Below, in pieces: positions 1 through 7,397 of a stretch of 26,469 nt of DNA. The stretch spans positions 1-26,469 of the forward strand of contig JABMPI010000280.1 in the NCBI GenBank assembly GCA_013203755.1. The letters are read 5' to 3'. The stretch's first letter is position 1, and each line of letters starts with the position of its first letter. The DNA comes from Bacteroidota bacterium (GTDB taxonomy: Bacteria > Bacteroidota > Bacteroidia > Bacteroidales > Prolixibacteraceae). Made by a program: the position numbers and the translations under genes. Under the pieces are notes generated by a model. The model did not search any database, was not told the DNA's origin, and saw only the letters and a program-made list of their open reading frames with translations.

Positions 1-47
1 AATTACAAATTTGCGCCAGCGAGGGGAGGGGCATAGATTTATAATAG

Positions 48-104
48 ATTCCCGCCTGCGCGGGAATGACGCTTTCTATTGGTTTGCGGAATTACTTCGC
101 AAAC
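48..104. repeat. Two adjacent hairpin palindromes, REP-like
   Basis: ATTCCCGC (48-55) pairs perfectly with GCGGGAAT (60-67) around a CTGC loop. A second stem, GTTTGCG (82-88) with CGCAAAC (98-104), follows. The GC-rich first palindrome stands out from the AT-rich surroundings and resembles widespread intergenic palindromes ending in GGGAATGAC (from memory, not searched). No gene is seen in 1-183. The longer reading frame starting at 79 would translate this repeat, which argues against that start for the peptidase. Confidence 0.6.
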
Positions 105-141
105 AGTGAAATCTATCATAATCCAAAATGTTAAATTTAAT

Positions 142-149
142 TATCTTTC
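142..149 (+). promoter_or_regulatory. Possible -7 box for the M3 peptidase
   Basis: TATCTTTC matches the Bacteroidota -7 consensus TAnnTTTG at 7 of 8 positions and lies 34 nt before the ATG at 184. No good TTTG -33 box is seen about 20 nt upstream, so the call is weak. Confidence 0.3.
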
Positions 150-183
150 GCCGCTAAAATCGATAAATAAAAAAACCAAAGAG

Positions 184-2298
184 ATGAGAAAACTGCTGTT
201 CATTATTTTTGTTATGGGATTGGCTACTATTTCATGCCAAACTCAAAAGAAAGAAAGTACTTCTATGGAAAATCCGTTTTTTAAAGAGTGGAATACGCCG
301 TTTGGTGTTCCGCCGTTCGACGAAATTAAAGTTGAACATTATGTGCCTGCAACAGTAGAAGGTATTAAACAACAACAAGCCGAAATAGATGCAATTGTTG
401 CAAACAGTGCTGCGCCAACTTTTGAAAATACCATTTTGGAATTGGATAAATCGGGTGAATTGTTGACTAAAGTAAGTGGAGTTTTTGGACCTTTAAGTAG
501 CGCTGTTACCAACGACGAAATGCAGGCTGTGGCTCGCGAACTTTCTCCGTTGAAAACAACACACCGGAATAATATTTCAATGAATCCTGAACTTTTTAAA
601 AGAATAAAAACGGTTTACGACAAAAGAAATGAGTTGGGTTTTGATCGGGAACAAATGCGTGTAGTAGAAAAATACTACCAGGATTTTGAACGCAACGGAG
701 CAAATCTTTCTGCTGCAGATAAGGAAATTTTGAAAGGCATTAATATTGAATTGTCGAAGTTAAGTCTTCAGTTTGGAGATAACCTTTTGGCTGAAACCAA
801 TAAAAATTTCAAATTGGTTATTGACAATAAAGCAGATTTGTCCGGTTTACCCGAAGATGTAATTATGGGAGCTGCTGAAGCTGCAAAAAGTGCAGGCGAA
901 GAAGGGAAATGGATTTTTACCCTTGCAAAACCAAGCATGCTTCCTTTTCTTTCGTTTTCTGAAAAACGCGAATTGCGGGAGAAATTGTACAGTGGCTATT
1001 TTATGCGCGGCGACAACGATAACGACAACGACAACAAAGAAATTATTAAGCCAATCGTGAAATTGCGAGATCAGCGTGCAAAATTATTAGGTTACGAAAA
1101 CCACGCAAGTTATGTGATTGACATTAATATGGCAAAAACGCCAAAAGCTGTTTACGATTTCCTAACCGAATTATGGGAGCCTTCTTTGGAAATGGCTAAG
1201 CAGGATGTAAAAGAGATGCAGGCAATTATCAATAAAGAAGGTGGTAAGTTTGAATTGGCATCCTGGGACTGGTGGTATTATTCGGAAAAATTGCGGAAAC
1301 AAAAATTTGACTTTGACGAAGCCGAGGTAAAACCATATTTTAGTTTAGAAGCTGCAAAAAATGGAATCTTTTATGTGGTTAAGAATCTTTACGGATTGAA
1401 ATTTATAAAACGCGACGACCTTCCGACTTATCACAGCGAAGCAGAAGCTTACGAAGTACAGGAAGCTGATGGTTCTTATCTTGGAGTCCTATACATGGAT
1501 TTCCATCCTCGTGACGGGAAAAGAGTAGGAGCATGGTCGACAGGGTTTCGCAGTGCATCGTATAAAGACGGAAAACGTATTGCAAGAATTGGGACTATTG
1601 TAATGAATTTTACACGGCCGGCTGGTGATACCCCGGCATTATTAAGTTTCGACGAGGTGTCAACTTTCTTCCATGAATTTGGTCATGCATTGCACGGACT
1701 ATTTGCCGATGGTCCGTACAACAGAACAGCAGGAAGTGTTGCACGCGATTTCGTTGAGCTGCCCTCGCAAATTATGGAAAACTGGGCAGCTGACCCGGAA
1801 GTTATAAAAGTGTATGCAAAACATTATAAAACAGGCGAACCCATTCCTGATGATTTAATGGATAAATTAATGAAAAGCGGTACGTTTAATCAAGGTTTTA
1901 TTACCGGTGAATATGTTGCTGCATCGCTTTTGGATTTGGATTACCACACTCCGGAAAATCCTGAGATTACCGATGTTCGCGAATTCGAAAATACTGCAAT
2001 GGCAAATATAGGTGCTATTCCAGAATTTCTTCCGCGTTACCGTAGTACTTACTTCTCGCACATTTTTTCTGGTGGATACTCAGCTGGTTACTACGTTTAT
2101 ATTTGGGCTGCAGTTTTAGATAGCGATGCATTTGATGCATTTAAACAATCGGGAGATATTTTTAATCCTGAATATGCGGCTAAATTCAGAACACTTCTTG
2201 AAAAATGCGGTTCTGATGAAGGAATGAATATTTACAAAAACTTTAGGGGGCAAGATCCTGCCAAAGAACCTTTATTGAAAAAGAGGGGATTGTTATAG
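184..2298 (+). CDS. dcp: M3 family oligopeptidase / peptidyl-dipeptidase (Dcp-like), lipoprotein
   Basis: Zinc metallopeptidase that trims dipeptides or short peptides, probably anchored in the cell envelope. The ATG at 184 gives 704 residues starting with a lipoprotein signal (MRKLLFIIFVMGLATISC, lipid-modified Cys18). The frame is open back to 79, but those 35 extra residues are hydrophilic and come from a palindromic repeat, so 184 is preferred. The catalytic HEFGH motif is at residues 497-501, and Glu525 (in FVELPSQ) is the likely third zinc ligand, 24 residues later, as expected for M3 gluzincins. Length matches bacterial Dcp (about 680-720). It stands alone: the next gene is on the other strand, and a terminator hairpin follows. 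The family is certain; dipeptidyl carboxypeptidase versus oligopeptidase A specificity cannot be decided here. Confidence 0.95.
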   Translation: MRKLLFIIFVMGLATISCQTQKKESTSMENPFFKEWNTPFGVPPFDEIKVEHYVPATVEGIKQQQAEIDAIVANSAAPTFENTILELDKSGELLTKVSGVFGPLSSAVTNDEMQAVARELSPLKTTHRNNISMNPELFKRIKTVYDKRNELGFDREQMRVVEKYYQDFERNGANLSAADKEILKGINIELSKLSLQFGDNLLAETNKNFKLVIDNKADLSGLPEDVIMGAAEAAKSAGEEGKWIFTLAKPSMLPFLSFSEKRELREKLYSGYFMRGDNDNDNDNKEIIKPIVKLRDQRAKLLGYENHASYVIDINMAKTPKAVYDFLTELWEPSLEMAKQDVKEMQAIINKEGGKFELASWDWWYYSEKLRKQKFDFDEAEVKPYFSLEAAKNGIFYVVKNLYGLKFIKRDDLPTYHSEAEAYEVQEADGSYLGVLYMDFHPRDGKRVGAWSTGFRSASYKDGKRIARIGTIVMNFTRPAGDTPALLSFDEVSTFFHEFGHALHGLFADGPYNRTAGSVARDFVELPSQIMENWAADPEVIKVYAKHYKTGEPIPDDLMDKLMKSGTFNQGFITGEYVAASLLDLDYHTPENPEITDVREFENTAMANIGAIPEFLPRYRSTYFSHIFSGGYSAGYYVYIWAAVLDSDAFDAFKQSGDIFNPEYAAKFRTLLEKCGSDEGMNIYKNFRGQDPAKEPLLKKRGLL

Positions 2299-2353
2299 AA
2301 AAGATTTGATTACTTAGTACATGGTACTGAGACTTAAGATAAAATACAAAAAG

Positions 2354-2378
2354 AGGTTGCTTAGGCGGCCTTTTTTTT
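2354..2378 (+). terminator. Rho-independent terminator after the M3 peptidase
   Basis: AGGTTGC (2354-2360) pairs with GCGGCCT (2365-2371), including two G-U pairs, around a TTAG loop. A run of eight T (2371-2378) follows. It lies 56 nt after the stop codon. Confidence 0.75.
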
Positions 2379-2521
2379 GTGAATAATTTTCGTCTTTAAA
2401 TCCCTGGGGATATTACTCGTAAACAGCCGATTTTCATACCAATGACAGGTTTTATTTCAAAAACCCGGAATTTAGTTCAGCATCTTTTTGTCAGTTATTT
2501 ATTACGTCTAAATTAAATTAG

Positions 2522-2556
2522 GTGAACTCTCGAAAGACGTGAGGCGTCAATTTCAC
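2522..2556. other. Small two-helix structure in the 2380-2673 intergenic stretch
   Basis: GTGAA (2522-2526) pairs with TTCAC (2552-2556), enclosing GACG (2536-2539) paired with CGTC (2545-2548). The rest of 2380-2673 is AT-rich with no open frame of useful length and no clear promoter. It could be a fragment of a repeat or of a small RNA; nothing identifies it. Confidence 0.3.
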
Positions 2557-2673
2557 TCCCTTCAAAGTATAAATTAATATGTTTAGAGTATTAAATTAGA
2601 ATTCTTTAAAGAATTGAATAAAGTGAGTTATTGATGTTCTAAATAGAGCCAGCAAGAAAACTAGTTATTTTCA

Positions 2674-2799
2674 AGTCTTTGATAAGAAAACGTCAAAGAC
2701 AAGGCTTTCGAAGTTTTTGAAACCAAGGAGTTTACTTCTTGTAAATGACTGTTTCAAAAACGAGAGTAACGCAGTATTTGGCGTTTTCTTGCAAAGACT
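2674..2799. repeat. ~126-nt bulged long hairpin at the 3' end of the efflux operon
   Basis: Nested complementary arms are visible. AGTCTTTG (2674-2681) pairs with CAAAGACT (2792-2799). AAGAAAACGTCAAA (2684-2697) pairs with TTTGGCGTTTTCTT (2777-2790) with one G-U. GTTTTTGAAAC (2713-2723) pairs perfectly with GTTTCAAAAAC (2751-2761). TTTAC (2731-2735) pairs with GTAAA (2741-2745) around TTCTT. The element ends 8 nt short of the permease stop codon, so on the minus strand it forms the operon's 3' UTR and may end or protect the transcript. No gene lies inside it. Near-identical 12-nt sequences occur at 2660-2671 and 2797-2808. Confidence 0.75.
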
Positions 2800-2807
2800 A
2801 ATTATTT

Positions 2808-3923
2808 TTACGAAGTTTTTCTGTACCTCCAAATGGCCAAACTCAAAAAGGTTATACTCAAAACCAGAAGCGAGATAAATTCTTCAATCATATCAAAAAA
2901 GCCAGAGCCTTTTAAAACTACCATTCGCATTACTTTCATAAAATAGAAAATAGGATTTAAACGGTCTACCATTTGTGCCCATTCCGGCATACTTTCAATG
3001 GGTGTAAAAATTCCGCCCATCAAAATAAAAATCATCATAAAAAAGAAACTTATAAACATTACCTGTTGCTGGGTGTCGGTAACGGTTGAAATAAAAAGGC
3101 CCAGACCAAGCACGCCTAGCAAATAGATACTGGCAAAGCCAAATAATACCGGGAGGCTGCCAACAATAGGAAGGTTGAAAACGATGGCGGCAATGAGCAA
3201 TCCGAATGCTAAATCGAACAGACCGATAATCCAAAATGGAACCAATTTTCCAATAATAAACTGGTATTTTTTAATGGGTGTTACGTTTAGTTGTTCAATT
3301 GTGCCAATCTCCTTTTCGCGTACCAAATTCATACCCGACATAAACATTCCGATAATTGTTACCAGAATGGCTAAAATTCCGGGAGCCATGTACCATTTAT
3401 AATCCAACTCCGGATTGTACCAATAGTTTTCAGTAATTTTTACTTCGCCGGGAGATTTAAATTCGGGCAACCCTTTCCATTCTGCAATAATATTTTTGTT
3501 GAAATCGACAATAATACTGGCTGAATATGAAAATACTAATTGTGCCGAATTGCCGTCGATTGCATTTACCAGAAGTTGTACTTTCGATTGGTTTTCGCGA
3601 ACCAGGTTTTTTTCGAAATTTGGAGGAAATACCAGAATGGCATCCGCTTCATCGCTCAAAAGTTTTTCTTCGCCAGATTTTTCATCCAATTGTTGTTTGA
3701 CATTAAAAAATGGAATTCCATCGAATTTGGCAATTAATTCGCGCGAAGTTGAAGAGTGGTCTTTATCAATTACTACCAAATCAACTCGTTTCATGTCGAA
3801 TGTGGCAGCAAAAACCAGCAATAACATTTGCATAATCGGAACAATAAAAATCATCGGAAGCATGGTTTTGTTCCTGAATATCTGGCGGAATTCTTTTTGT
3901 AGTATGTATTGAATGGTACGCAT
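2808..3923 (-). CDS. ABC-2 type multidrug exporter permease (YbhR-like, second permease)
   Basis: Inner-membrane subunit of the efflux pump, 371 residues. It starts with the amphipathic helix and KEFRQIFRNKTMLPMIF motif typical of ABC-2 permeases. One membrane segment is at about 23-42, then a ~130-residue extracytoplasmic domain, then five further membrane segments from about 178 to the end. The motif NLVREKEIGTIEQLNVTP lies just before the second membrane block, as in the YhhJ/YbhR/YbhS families. It is last in the operon, 139 nt downstream of its sister permease, and the gap holds a REP-like palindrome. The two permeases probably form a heterodimer with the two ATPases (inference from family). 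The substrate is unknown. Confidence 0.92.
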   Translation of the reverse strand: MRTIQYILQKEFRQIFRNKTMLPMIFIVPIMQMLLLVFAATFDMKRVDLVVIDKDHSSTSRELIAKFDGIPFFNVKQQLDEKSGEEKLLSDEADAILVFPPNFEKNLVRENQSKVQLLVNAIDGNSAQLVFSYSASIIVDFNKNIIAEWKGLPEFKSPGEVKITENYWYNPELDYKWYMAPGILAILVTIIGMFMSGMNLVREKEIGTIEQLNVTPIKKYQFIIGKLVPFWIIGLFDLAFGLLIAAIVFNLPIVGSLPVLFGFASIYLLGVLGLGLFISTVTDTQQQVMFISFFFMMIFILMGGIFTPIESMPEWAQMVDRLNPIFYFMKVMRMVVLKGSGFFDMIEEFISLLVLSITFLSLAIWRYRKTS

Positions 3924-3967
3924 TCTGTTAATAATTTCGAGTTTAAATTTTAAAATTTCATGTTTGC

Positions 3968-4035
3968 TGTCATTTCGACGACGGAGGAGGAGAAATCTGT
4001 TTAATTGAAAGATTTCTCACTGCGTTCGAAATGGC
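3968..4035. repeat. REP-like palindromic element between the two permease genes
   Basis: CATTTCGA (3971-3978) pairs with TCGAAATG (4026-4033), and GAGAAATCT (3990-3998) pairs with AGATTTCTC (4010-4018). Together they make a two-part imperfect hairpin of about 65 nt that fills the gap between the two permease genes. Its GTCATTTCGA...GAGAAATCT layout resembles an intergenic palindrome common in Bacteroidota (from memory, not searched). Confidence 0.7.
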
Positions 4036-4062
4036 AAGCAGTTTTTTGGCGACCGCCAGCTT

Positions 4063-5169
4063 TTATTCCAACCTAATTTTAAACTTTTTCACACTCAGGG
4101 CTATAAAAAACAAAGTCATTCCAATTAGTATTACTGTCTCTTTCCATATGAATGTTATTCCAACTCCTTTCAACATTATGCCTCGTACTATGGAAATGAA
4201 ATATCGCGCTGGCATTGCATGACTCAGAATTTGCAACGGTTTTGGCATATTTTCAATGGGAAAAATAAATCCGGAAAGCAGAATAGTTGGTAACATCAAC
4301 GCAATCATTGAAATAAACATGGCAACCATTTGGCTTTTTGCTACGGTCGAAATAAGGATTCCCAGACAAAGCGCCATCAGAATAAAAAGAATAGTTTCCA
4401 GCATCAATAAAACAAAGCTTCCGGTAATTGGAACGTTAAAAATAAACCGACCGGCAAGTACAATAATAAATGCATTTATTACCGATAATAGCAGATACGG
4501 CAATACTTTTCCAATAATTATTTGTGCCGGTTTTAATGGAGAAACCAAAAGTATTTCCATGGTTCCCAACTCCTTTTCGCGAGTTATAGAAATAGAAGTC
4601 ATCATGGCAGAAATAAGCATTAAAATAAGTGCCATAACACCTGGAACAAACATATATGCACTTTTCATCTCTTCGTTAAAATACATGCGTACTTTGGGTA
4701 TTATTTGCATGGGCATTTTTAAGTTGGGGTGTTTTTTTCTTATGTAGTCGTTTACAATTCCACGGGTGTATGCAATTGCCAGTTTTGCCATGTTAGGATC
4801 CGATGCATCGGCAATAAGTTGCATTTCGGCCGTACCTTCTTTAACTAGTTTTTGTCCAAAATCACTTTCAAAAACAATAACCTCTTTTACTTTCCCTTTT
4901 TTGAAAATGGCATCAATATCGTTTGTATTGCTTAGGTTTTCGTCTAATATAAAATAGCCCGACGAAAGGAGTTTGTTGGTAATTTGCTGTGTAGTTTCAT
5001 CTTTCGACTGGTCGTAAATAGCAATGTGAATATCGTTTATTTCGCTTTTAATAACTGTCCCGAAAATCAAAAGTTGGGCAATAGGAATTCCAAACAGAAT
5101 CAACATTGTCCGTGCATCGCGGAAGATGTGGTAGAATTCTTTTTTTATGAAGGAAAGTAATTGAGTCAT
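4063..5169 (-). CDS. ABC-2 type multidrug exporter permease (YbhS-like, first permease)
   Basis: Inner-membrane subunit, 368 residues, with the same architecture as the downstream permease: N-terminal KKEFYHIFRDARTMLILF, a membrane segment at about 22-40, a large extracytoplasmic domain to about 170, then a block of five membrane helices containing ITREKELGTMEILLVSPL at the cytoplasmic entry. The two permeases are clearly paralogous but diverged, which suits an obligate heterodimer. A four-helix-bundle gene and heptad repeats now separate it from the second ATPase gene, so the 490-nt gap between ATPase and permease is far longer than elsewhere in the operon. Confidence 0.92.
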   Translation of the reverse strand: MTQLLSFIKKEFYHIFRDARTMLILFGIPIAQLLIFGTVIKSEINDIHIAIYDQSKDETTQQITNKLLSSGYFILDENLSNTNDIDAIFKKGKVKEVIVFESDFGQKLVKEGTAEMQLIADASDPNMAKLAIAYTRGIVNDYIRKKHPNLKMPMQIIPKVRMYFNEEMKSAYMFVPGVMALILMLISAMMTSISITREKELGTMEILLVSPLKPAQIIIGKVLPYLLLSVINAFIIVLAGRFIFNVPITGSFVLLMLETILFILMALCLGILISTVAKSQMVAMFISMIALMLPTILLSGFIFPIENMPKPLQILSHAMPARYFISIVRGIMLKGVGITFIWKETVILIGMTLFFIALSVKKFKIRLE

Positions 5170-5204
5170 TAGTATAAAGTATTTAGTAGTAAGTCGTAAG
5201 TAAA
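5170..5204 (+). repeat. Degenerate heptad array (WAGTNNN), left side of the four-helix-bundle gene
   Basis: Five in-phase 7-mers occur in a row: TAGTATA, AAGTATT, TAGTAGT, AAGTCGT, AAGTAAA. They run from 1 nt after the permease start codon to just short of the end of the four-helix-bundle gene. The 14-mer AAGTCGTAAGTAAA (5191-5204) recurs in inverted orientation at 5628-5641. Confidence 0.7.
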
Positions 5205-5208
5205 CAGA

Positions 5209-5562
5209 TTATTTATTTAGACTTTTTTGTAATCCTCGAATCATCTTTTGAATTTCAATTAATTCATTTTCAATTGAATTAGAACTTTCTATACTTATAT
5301 ATTCAAGTTCCTTGCTTATTATCAGTTGTGTCTCTAATTCAAAGCTAGAACCCAGGGCGATGGATAAAAACCGGTTAAAATCTTTAGAACTATCTCTGCC
5401 TGCTCCTTCGGCAATATTTGAAGGAATTGAAACTGCACATCTTCGAATCTGATTTGTTAACCCGAATTGTTCTTCTTTAGGAAAATATTTTGTCGATTTA
5501 TAAATTTGAGTTACAAGATTCATTGCCTTTTGCCACACATTTAATTCACGAAAATTATTCAT
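5209..5562 (-). CDS. Four-helix bundle protein (23S rRNA intervening-sequence / S23 family)
   Basis: Small helical protein of 117 residues. The family signature is clear: FRELNVWQKAMNLV at the start, FPKEEQFGLTNQIRR in the middle, then AVSIPSNIAEGAGR and a GSSFELETQL segment. The function is unknown. Relatives are encoded in intervening sequences of 23S rRNA genes in some bacteria and resemble the Avd protein of diversity-generating retroelements, but no reverse transcriptase or rRNA is nearby. It lies within the efflux operon, in the same direction, bounded on both sides by heptad arrays in inverted orientation. That suggests it arrived as a unit rather than being a pump component (inference). 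Confidence 0.93.
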   Translation of the reverse strand: MNNFRELNVWQKAMNLVTQIYKSTKYFPKEEQFGLTNQIRRCAVSIPSNIAEGAGRDSSKDFNRFLSIALGSSFELETQLIISKELEYISIESSNSIENELIEIQKMIRGLQKSLNK

Positions 5563-5612
5563 AGTTTTATTTTCACAGGTTATATTTCATTAAACAACTC
5601 ATATTCTTTACC

Positions 5613-5654
5613 CTCTACTTACGACTTTTTACTTACGACTTTCTACTTCTTACT
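5613..5654 (-). repeat. Degenerate heptad array (AGTNNNN), right side of the four-helix-bundle gene
   Basis: Read on the minus strand there are six in-phase 7-mers: AGTAAGA, AGTAGAA, AGTCGTA, AGTAAAA, AGTCGTA, AGTAGAG. The array lies 5 nt from the stop codon of the second ATPase. It points toward the four-helix-bundle gene, as does the array on the other side, so the two are inverted relative to each other. Confidence 0.72.
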
Positions 5655-5659
5655 AATAT

Positions 5660-6382
5660 CTACCTTGCTATCTTCAAAAATACTTCATCCATATTCTTGG
5701 CATTGTAAATCTCCTTTAATTTGGCAGGAGTGTCCAGTGCCTCTATTTTGCCAGCTTCCATAATTGAGACCCTGTTGCAATATTCTGCTTCGTCCATGTA
5801 ATGAGTAGTTACAAACACGGTAATTCCGTTGTTCGCTGCTTCGTATATTAAGTCCCAAAATTTACGGCGTGTTACAGGGTCAACTCCGCCAGTTGGTTCA
5901 TCTAGAAAAACAATTTTTGGGTCATGAAAAATGGCGACAGAAAATGCTAATTTTTGTTTCCAGCCCAAAGGCAAACTTCCTATCAGCTTGTTTTTTGCAT
6001 CTTCCAGTTCCAGTTTTTTCAGGAGTTCAGCTTCTTTTTCTTTTCTTCTTTTTGATGAAATTCCATAAATACCTGCAAAAAGTTGAATGTTTTCCGATAC
6101 CGTTAAATCTTCGTACAACGAAAATTTTTGGCTCATGTAACCGATGTTCTTTTTAATTTTTTCTGTTTCGCGATAAACATCAAATCCCGCAACTTTTAAT
6201 TCGCCGGAAGTGGGAGAGGAGAGTCCGCATAAAATTCGGATAGCTGTTGTTTTTCCTGCACCGTTGGCACCAAGAAATCCAAATATTTCGCCTTTATACA
6301 CGTCAAAACTTAGGTCATCGTTTGCCACAAATGAGCCGAATTTCTTTATTAGATTTTTTACGGTTATTATTTTCTCTGTCAT
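5660..6382 (-). CDS. ABC exporter ATPase (equivalent to the C-terminal half of YbhF)
   Basis: Cytoplasmic ATPase of 240 residues that powers the pump. Walker A is GANGAGKTT (38-46), the Q-loop is in GYMSQKFSLY (81-90), Walker B is IVFLDE (157-162) and the H-loop is TTHYMDEAE with His194. The signature is LPLGWKQKL (137-145) instead of LSGGQ, a variant I recognise from the second half of YbhF-type proteins. All catalytic residues are present, so this is probably the hydrolytically competent partner of the pair. It lies 57 nt after the first ATPase gene, with a strong hairpin in the gap. The next gene downstream is the inserted four-helix-bundle gene. Confidence 0.95.
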   Translation of the reverse strand: MTEKIITVKNLIKKFGSFVANDDLSFDVYKGEIFGFLGANGAGKTTAIRILCGLSSPTSGELKVAGFDVYRETEKIKKNIGYMSQKFSLYEDLTVSENIQLFAGIYGISSKRRKEKEAELLKKLELEDAKNKLIGSLPLGWKQKLAFSVAIFHDPKIVFLDEPTGGVDPVTRRKFWDLIYEAANNGITVFVTTHYMDEAEYCNRVSIMEAGKIEALDTPAKLKEIYNAKNMDEVFLKIAR

Positions 6383-6396
6383 TCTTCTTGTTTTAT

Positions 6397-6425
6397 GCGC
6401 TTAGCGTTTTCGAACCGCTTAGCGC
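6397..6425 (-). other. Intercistronic hairpin between the two ATPase genes
   Basis: GCGCTTAGCG (6397-6406) and CGCTTAGCGC (6416-6425) are complementary except for one central mismatch, around a 9-nt loop. The GC-rich stem is unusual in this AT-rich operon and lies 15 nt before the start codon of the second ATPase. There is no T-run after it, so it is more likely an RNA processing, stability or translation element, or a small repeat, than a terminator. Confidence 0.6.
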
Positions 6426-6439
6426 GTTGTGCTAATAGT

Positions 6440-7354
6440 TCACAGCTCGGAGCTACTCTGCATCAAACTCATAAACACATCCTCAATTCCCGGTAGAATT
6501 TCTTCTGTCACAATATTTTTGTGCCCCAACTTGTGTAGATAAATATCCAACTCAGCCGTCTCCACATCATCCTCAATGCCGGTAAAATGAGCAAACTGAC
6601 CAAATGCAAAAACCGATTCTGCTTTTTCAAAAGAGCGTAAATCGTTTATCAACTGAAACATATTTTCTGACCGAACCTGAATAATAGTTCGTGGAAATTT
6701 TTCAGTGATTCTGGATGGAGTATCGACGTCCATTATTTTTCCGTTTTGAATTAATGCTACGCGGTCGCATAAAACTGCTTCGTCCATGTACGGTGTCGAA
6801 ACCAGAATTGTAATATCTTTTTGTTGCAATTTTTTCAGCATTTCCCAAAACTCTTTTCGCGAAACAGAATCAACTCCCGTGGTTGGCTCATCGAGTACCA
6901 GAATTTTTGGTTTGTGAATAAGTGCACACGACAAAGCCAGTTTTTGTTTCATACCCCCGGAAAGTTTCCCGGCTCTACGATTTTTAAAAGGTTCAATTTG
7001 ATAATAAATATCACGGATGAGGTCGTAATTTTCTTCAACGGTAGTTCCAAAAACGGTGGCAAAAAAGTTGAGATTTTCCATTACGCTTAAATCCTGATAC
7101 AACGAAAATCGCCCGGGCATGTACCCAACAATGTGGCGTATCTTTTTGAATTCATCAACCACATCAAATTTATCCATTTTGGCTTCACCCGAATCAGGCA
7201 AAAGTAGTGTTGTGAGAATTCGCATTAAGGTGGTTTTACCTGCTCCGTCAGAACCAATTAACCCAAAAAGCTCACCCCGTTTTATTTCTAACGAAATATT
7301 TTGGAGGGCTTTAATTTCGCCATACGTTTTGCTTATATTTTTTATTGAAATCAT
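6440..7354 (-). CDS. ABC exporter ATPase (equivalent to the N-terminal half of YbhF), degenerate H-loop
   Basis: ATPase of 304 residues counted from the ATG at 7354. The frame extends to a TTG at 7387, but the ATG begins the conserved MISIKNISKTYG strand and is preferred. Walker A is GSDGAGKTT (34-42), the signature LSGGM (131-135) and Walker B ILVLDE (151-156). The Q-loop reads GYMPGRF, without the usual Gln, and the H-loop reads STPYMDEA with Pro188 in place of the switch His. Both changes suggest one impaired catalytic site in a heterodimer (inference). A C-terminal extension of about 75 residues follows the ATPase core. The gene starts 43 nt after the adaptor gene ends, in the same operon. 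Confidence 0.93.
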   Translation of the reverse strand: MISIKNISKTYGEIKALQNISLEIKRGELFGLIGSDGAGKTTLMRILTTLLLPDSGEAKMDKFDVVDEFKKIRHIVGYMPGRFSLYQDLSVMENLNFFATVFGTTVEENYDLIRDIYYQIEPFKNRRAGKLSGGMKQKLALSCALIHKPKILVLDEPTTGVDSVSRKEFWEMLKKLQQKDITILVSTPYMDEAVLCDRVALIQNGKIMDVDTPSRITEKFPRTIIQVRSENMFQLINDLRSFEKAESVFAFGQFAHFTGIEDDVETAELDIYLHKLGHKNIVTEEILPGIEDVFMSLMQSSSEL

Positions 7355-7397
7355 AATTATTTTAACTTTTAAATAATCCTTAATCAATAATAATTCA

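Noticed and set aside
79..183. N-terminal extension of the M3 peptidase to 79
   Set aside because: The extra residues are encoded by palindromic repeat DNA and would bury the lipoprotein signal; ATG at 184 is the likely start.
1011..1037. GACAACGATAACGACAACGA run as a tandem repeat of interest
   Set aside because: It encodes an Asp/Asn-rich loop inside the M3 peptidase, in frame; I recall similar loops in relatives and see no reason for a separate function.
3496..3912. Plus-strand open frame of 138 codons
   Set aside because: Lies entirely opposite the conserved ABC-2 permease gene and has no domain; an antisense shadow. The frames at 4256-4747 (opposite the other permease) and 19781-20251 (opposite popT) are rejected for the same reason.
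5209..5562. Four-helix-bundle gene as Avd of a diversity-generating retroelement
   Set aside because: No reverse transcriptase, template repeat or variable repeat is present in the window.
5209..5562. Four-helix-bundle gene as a 23S rRNA intervening sequence
   Set aside because: No rRNA sequence flanks it; both neighbours are efflux genes.
5171..5654. Heptad arrays as a CRISPR array
   Set aside because: Units are 7 bp with no spacers and no cas genes nearby; this is tandem period-7 sequence.
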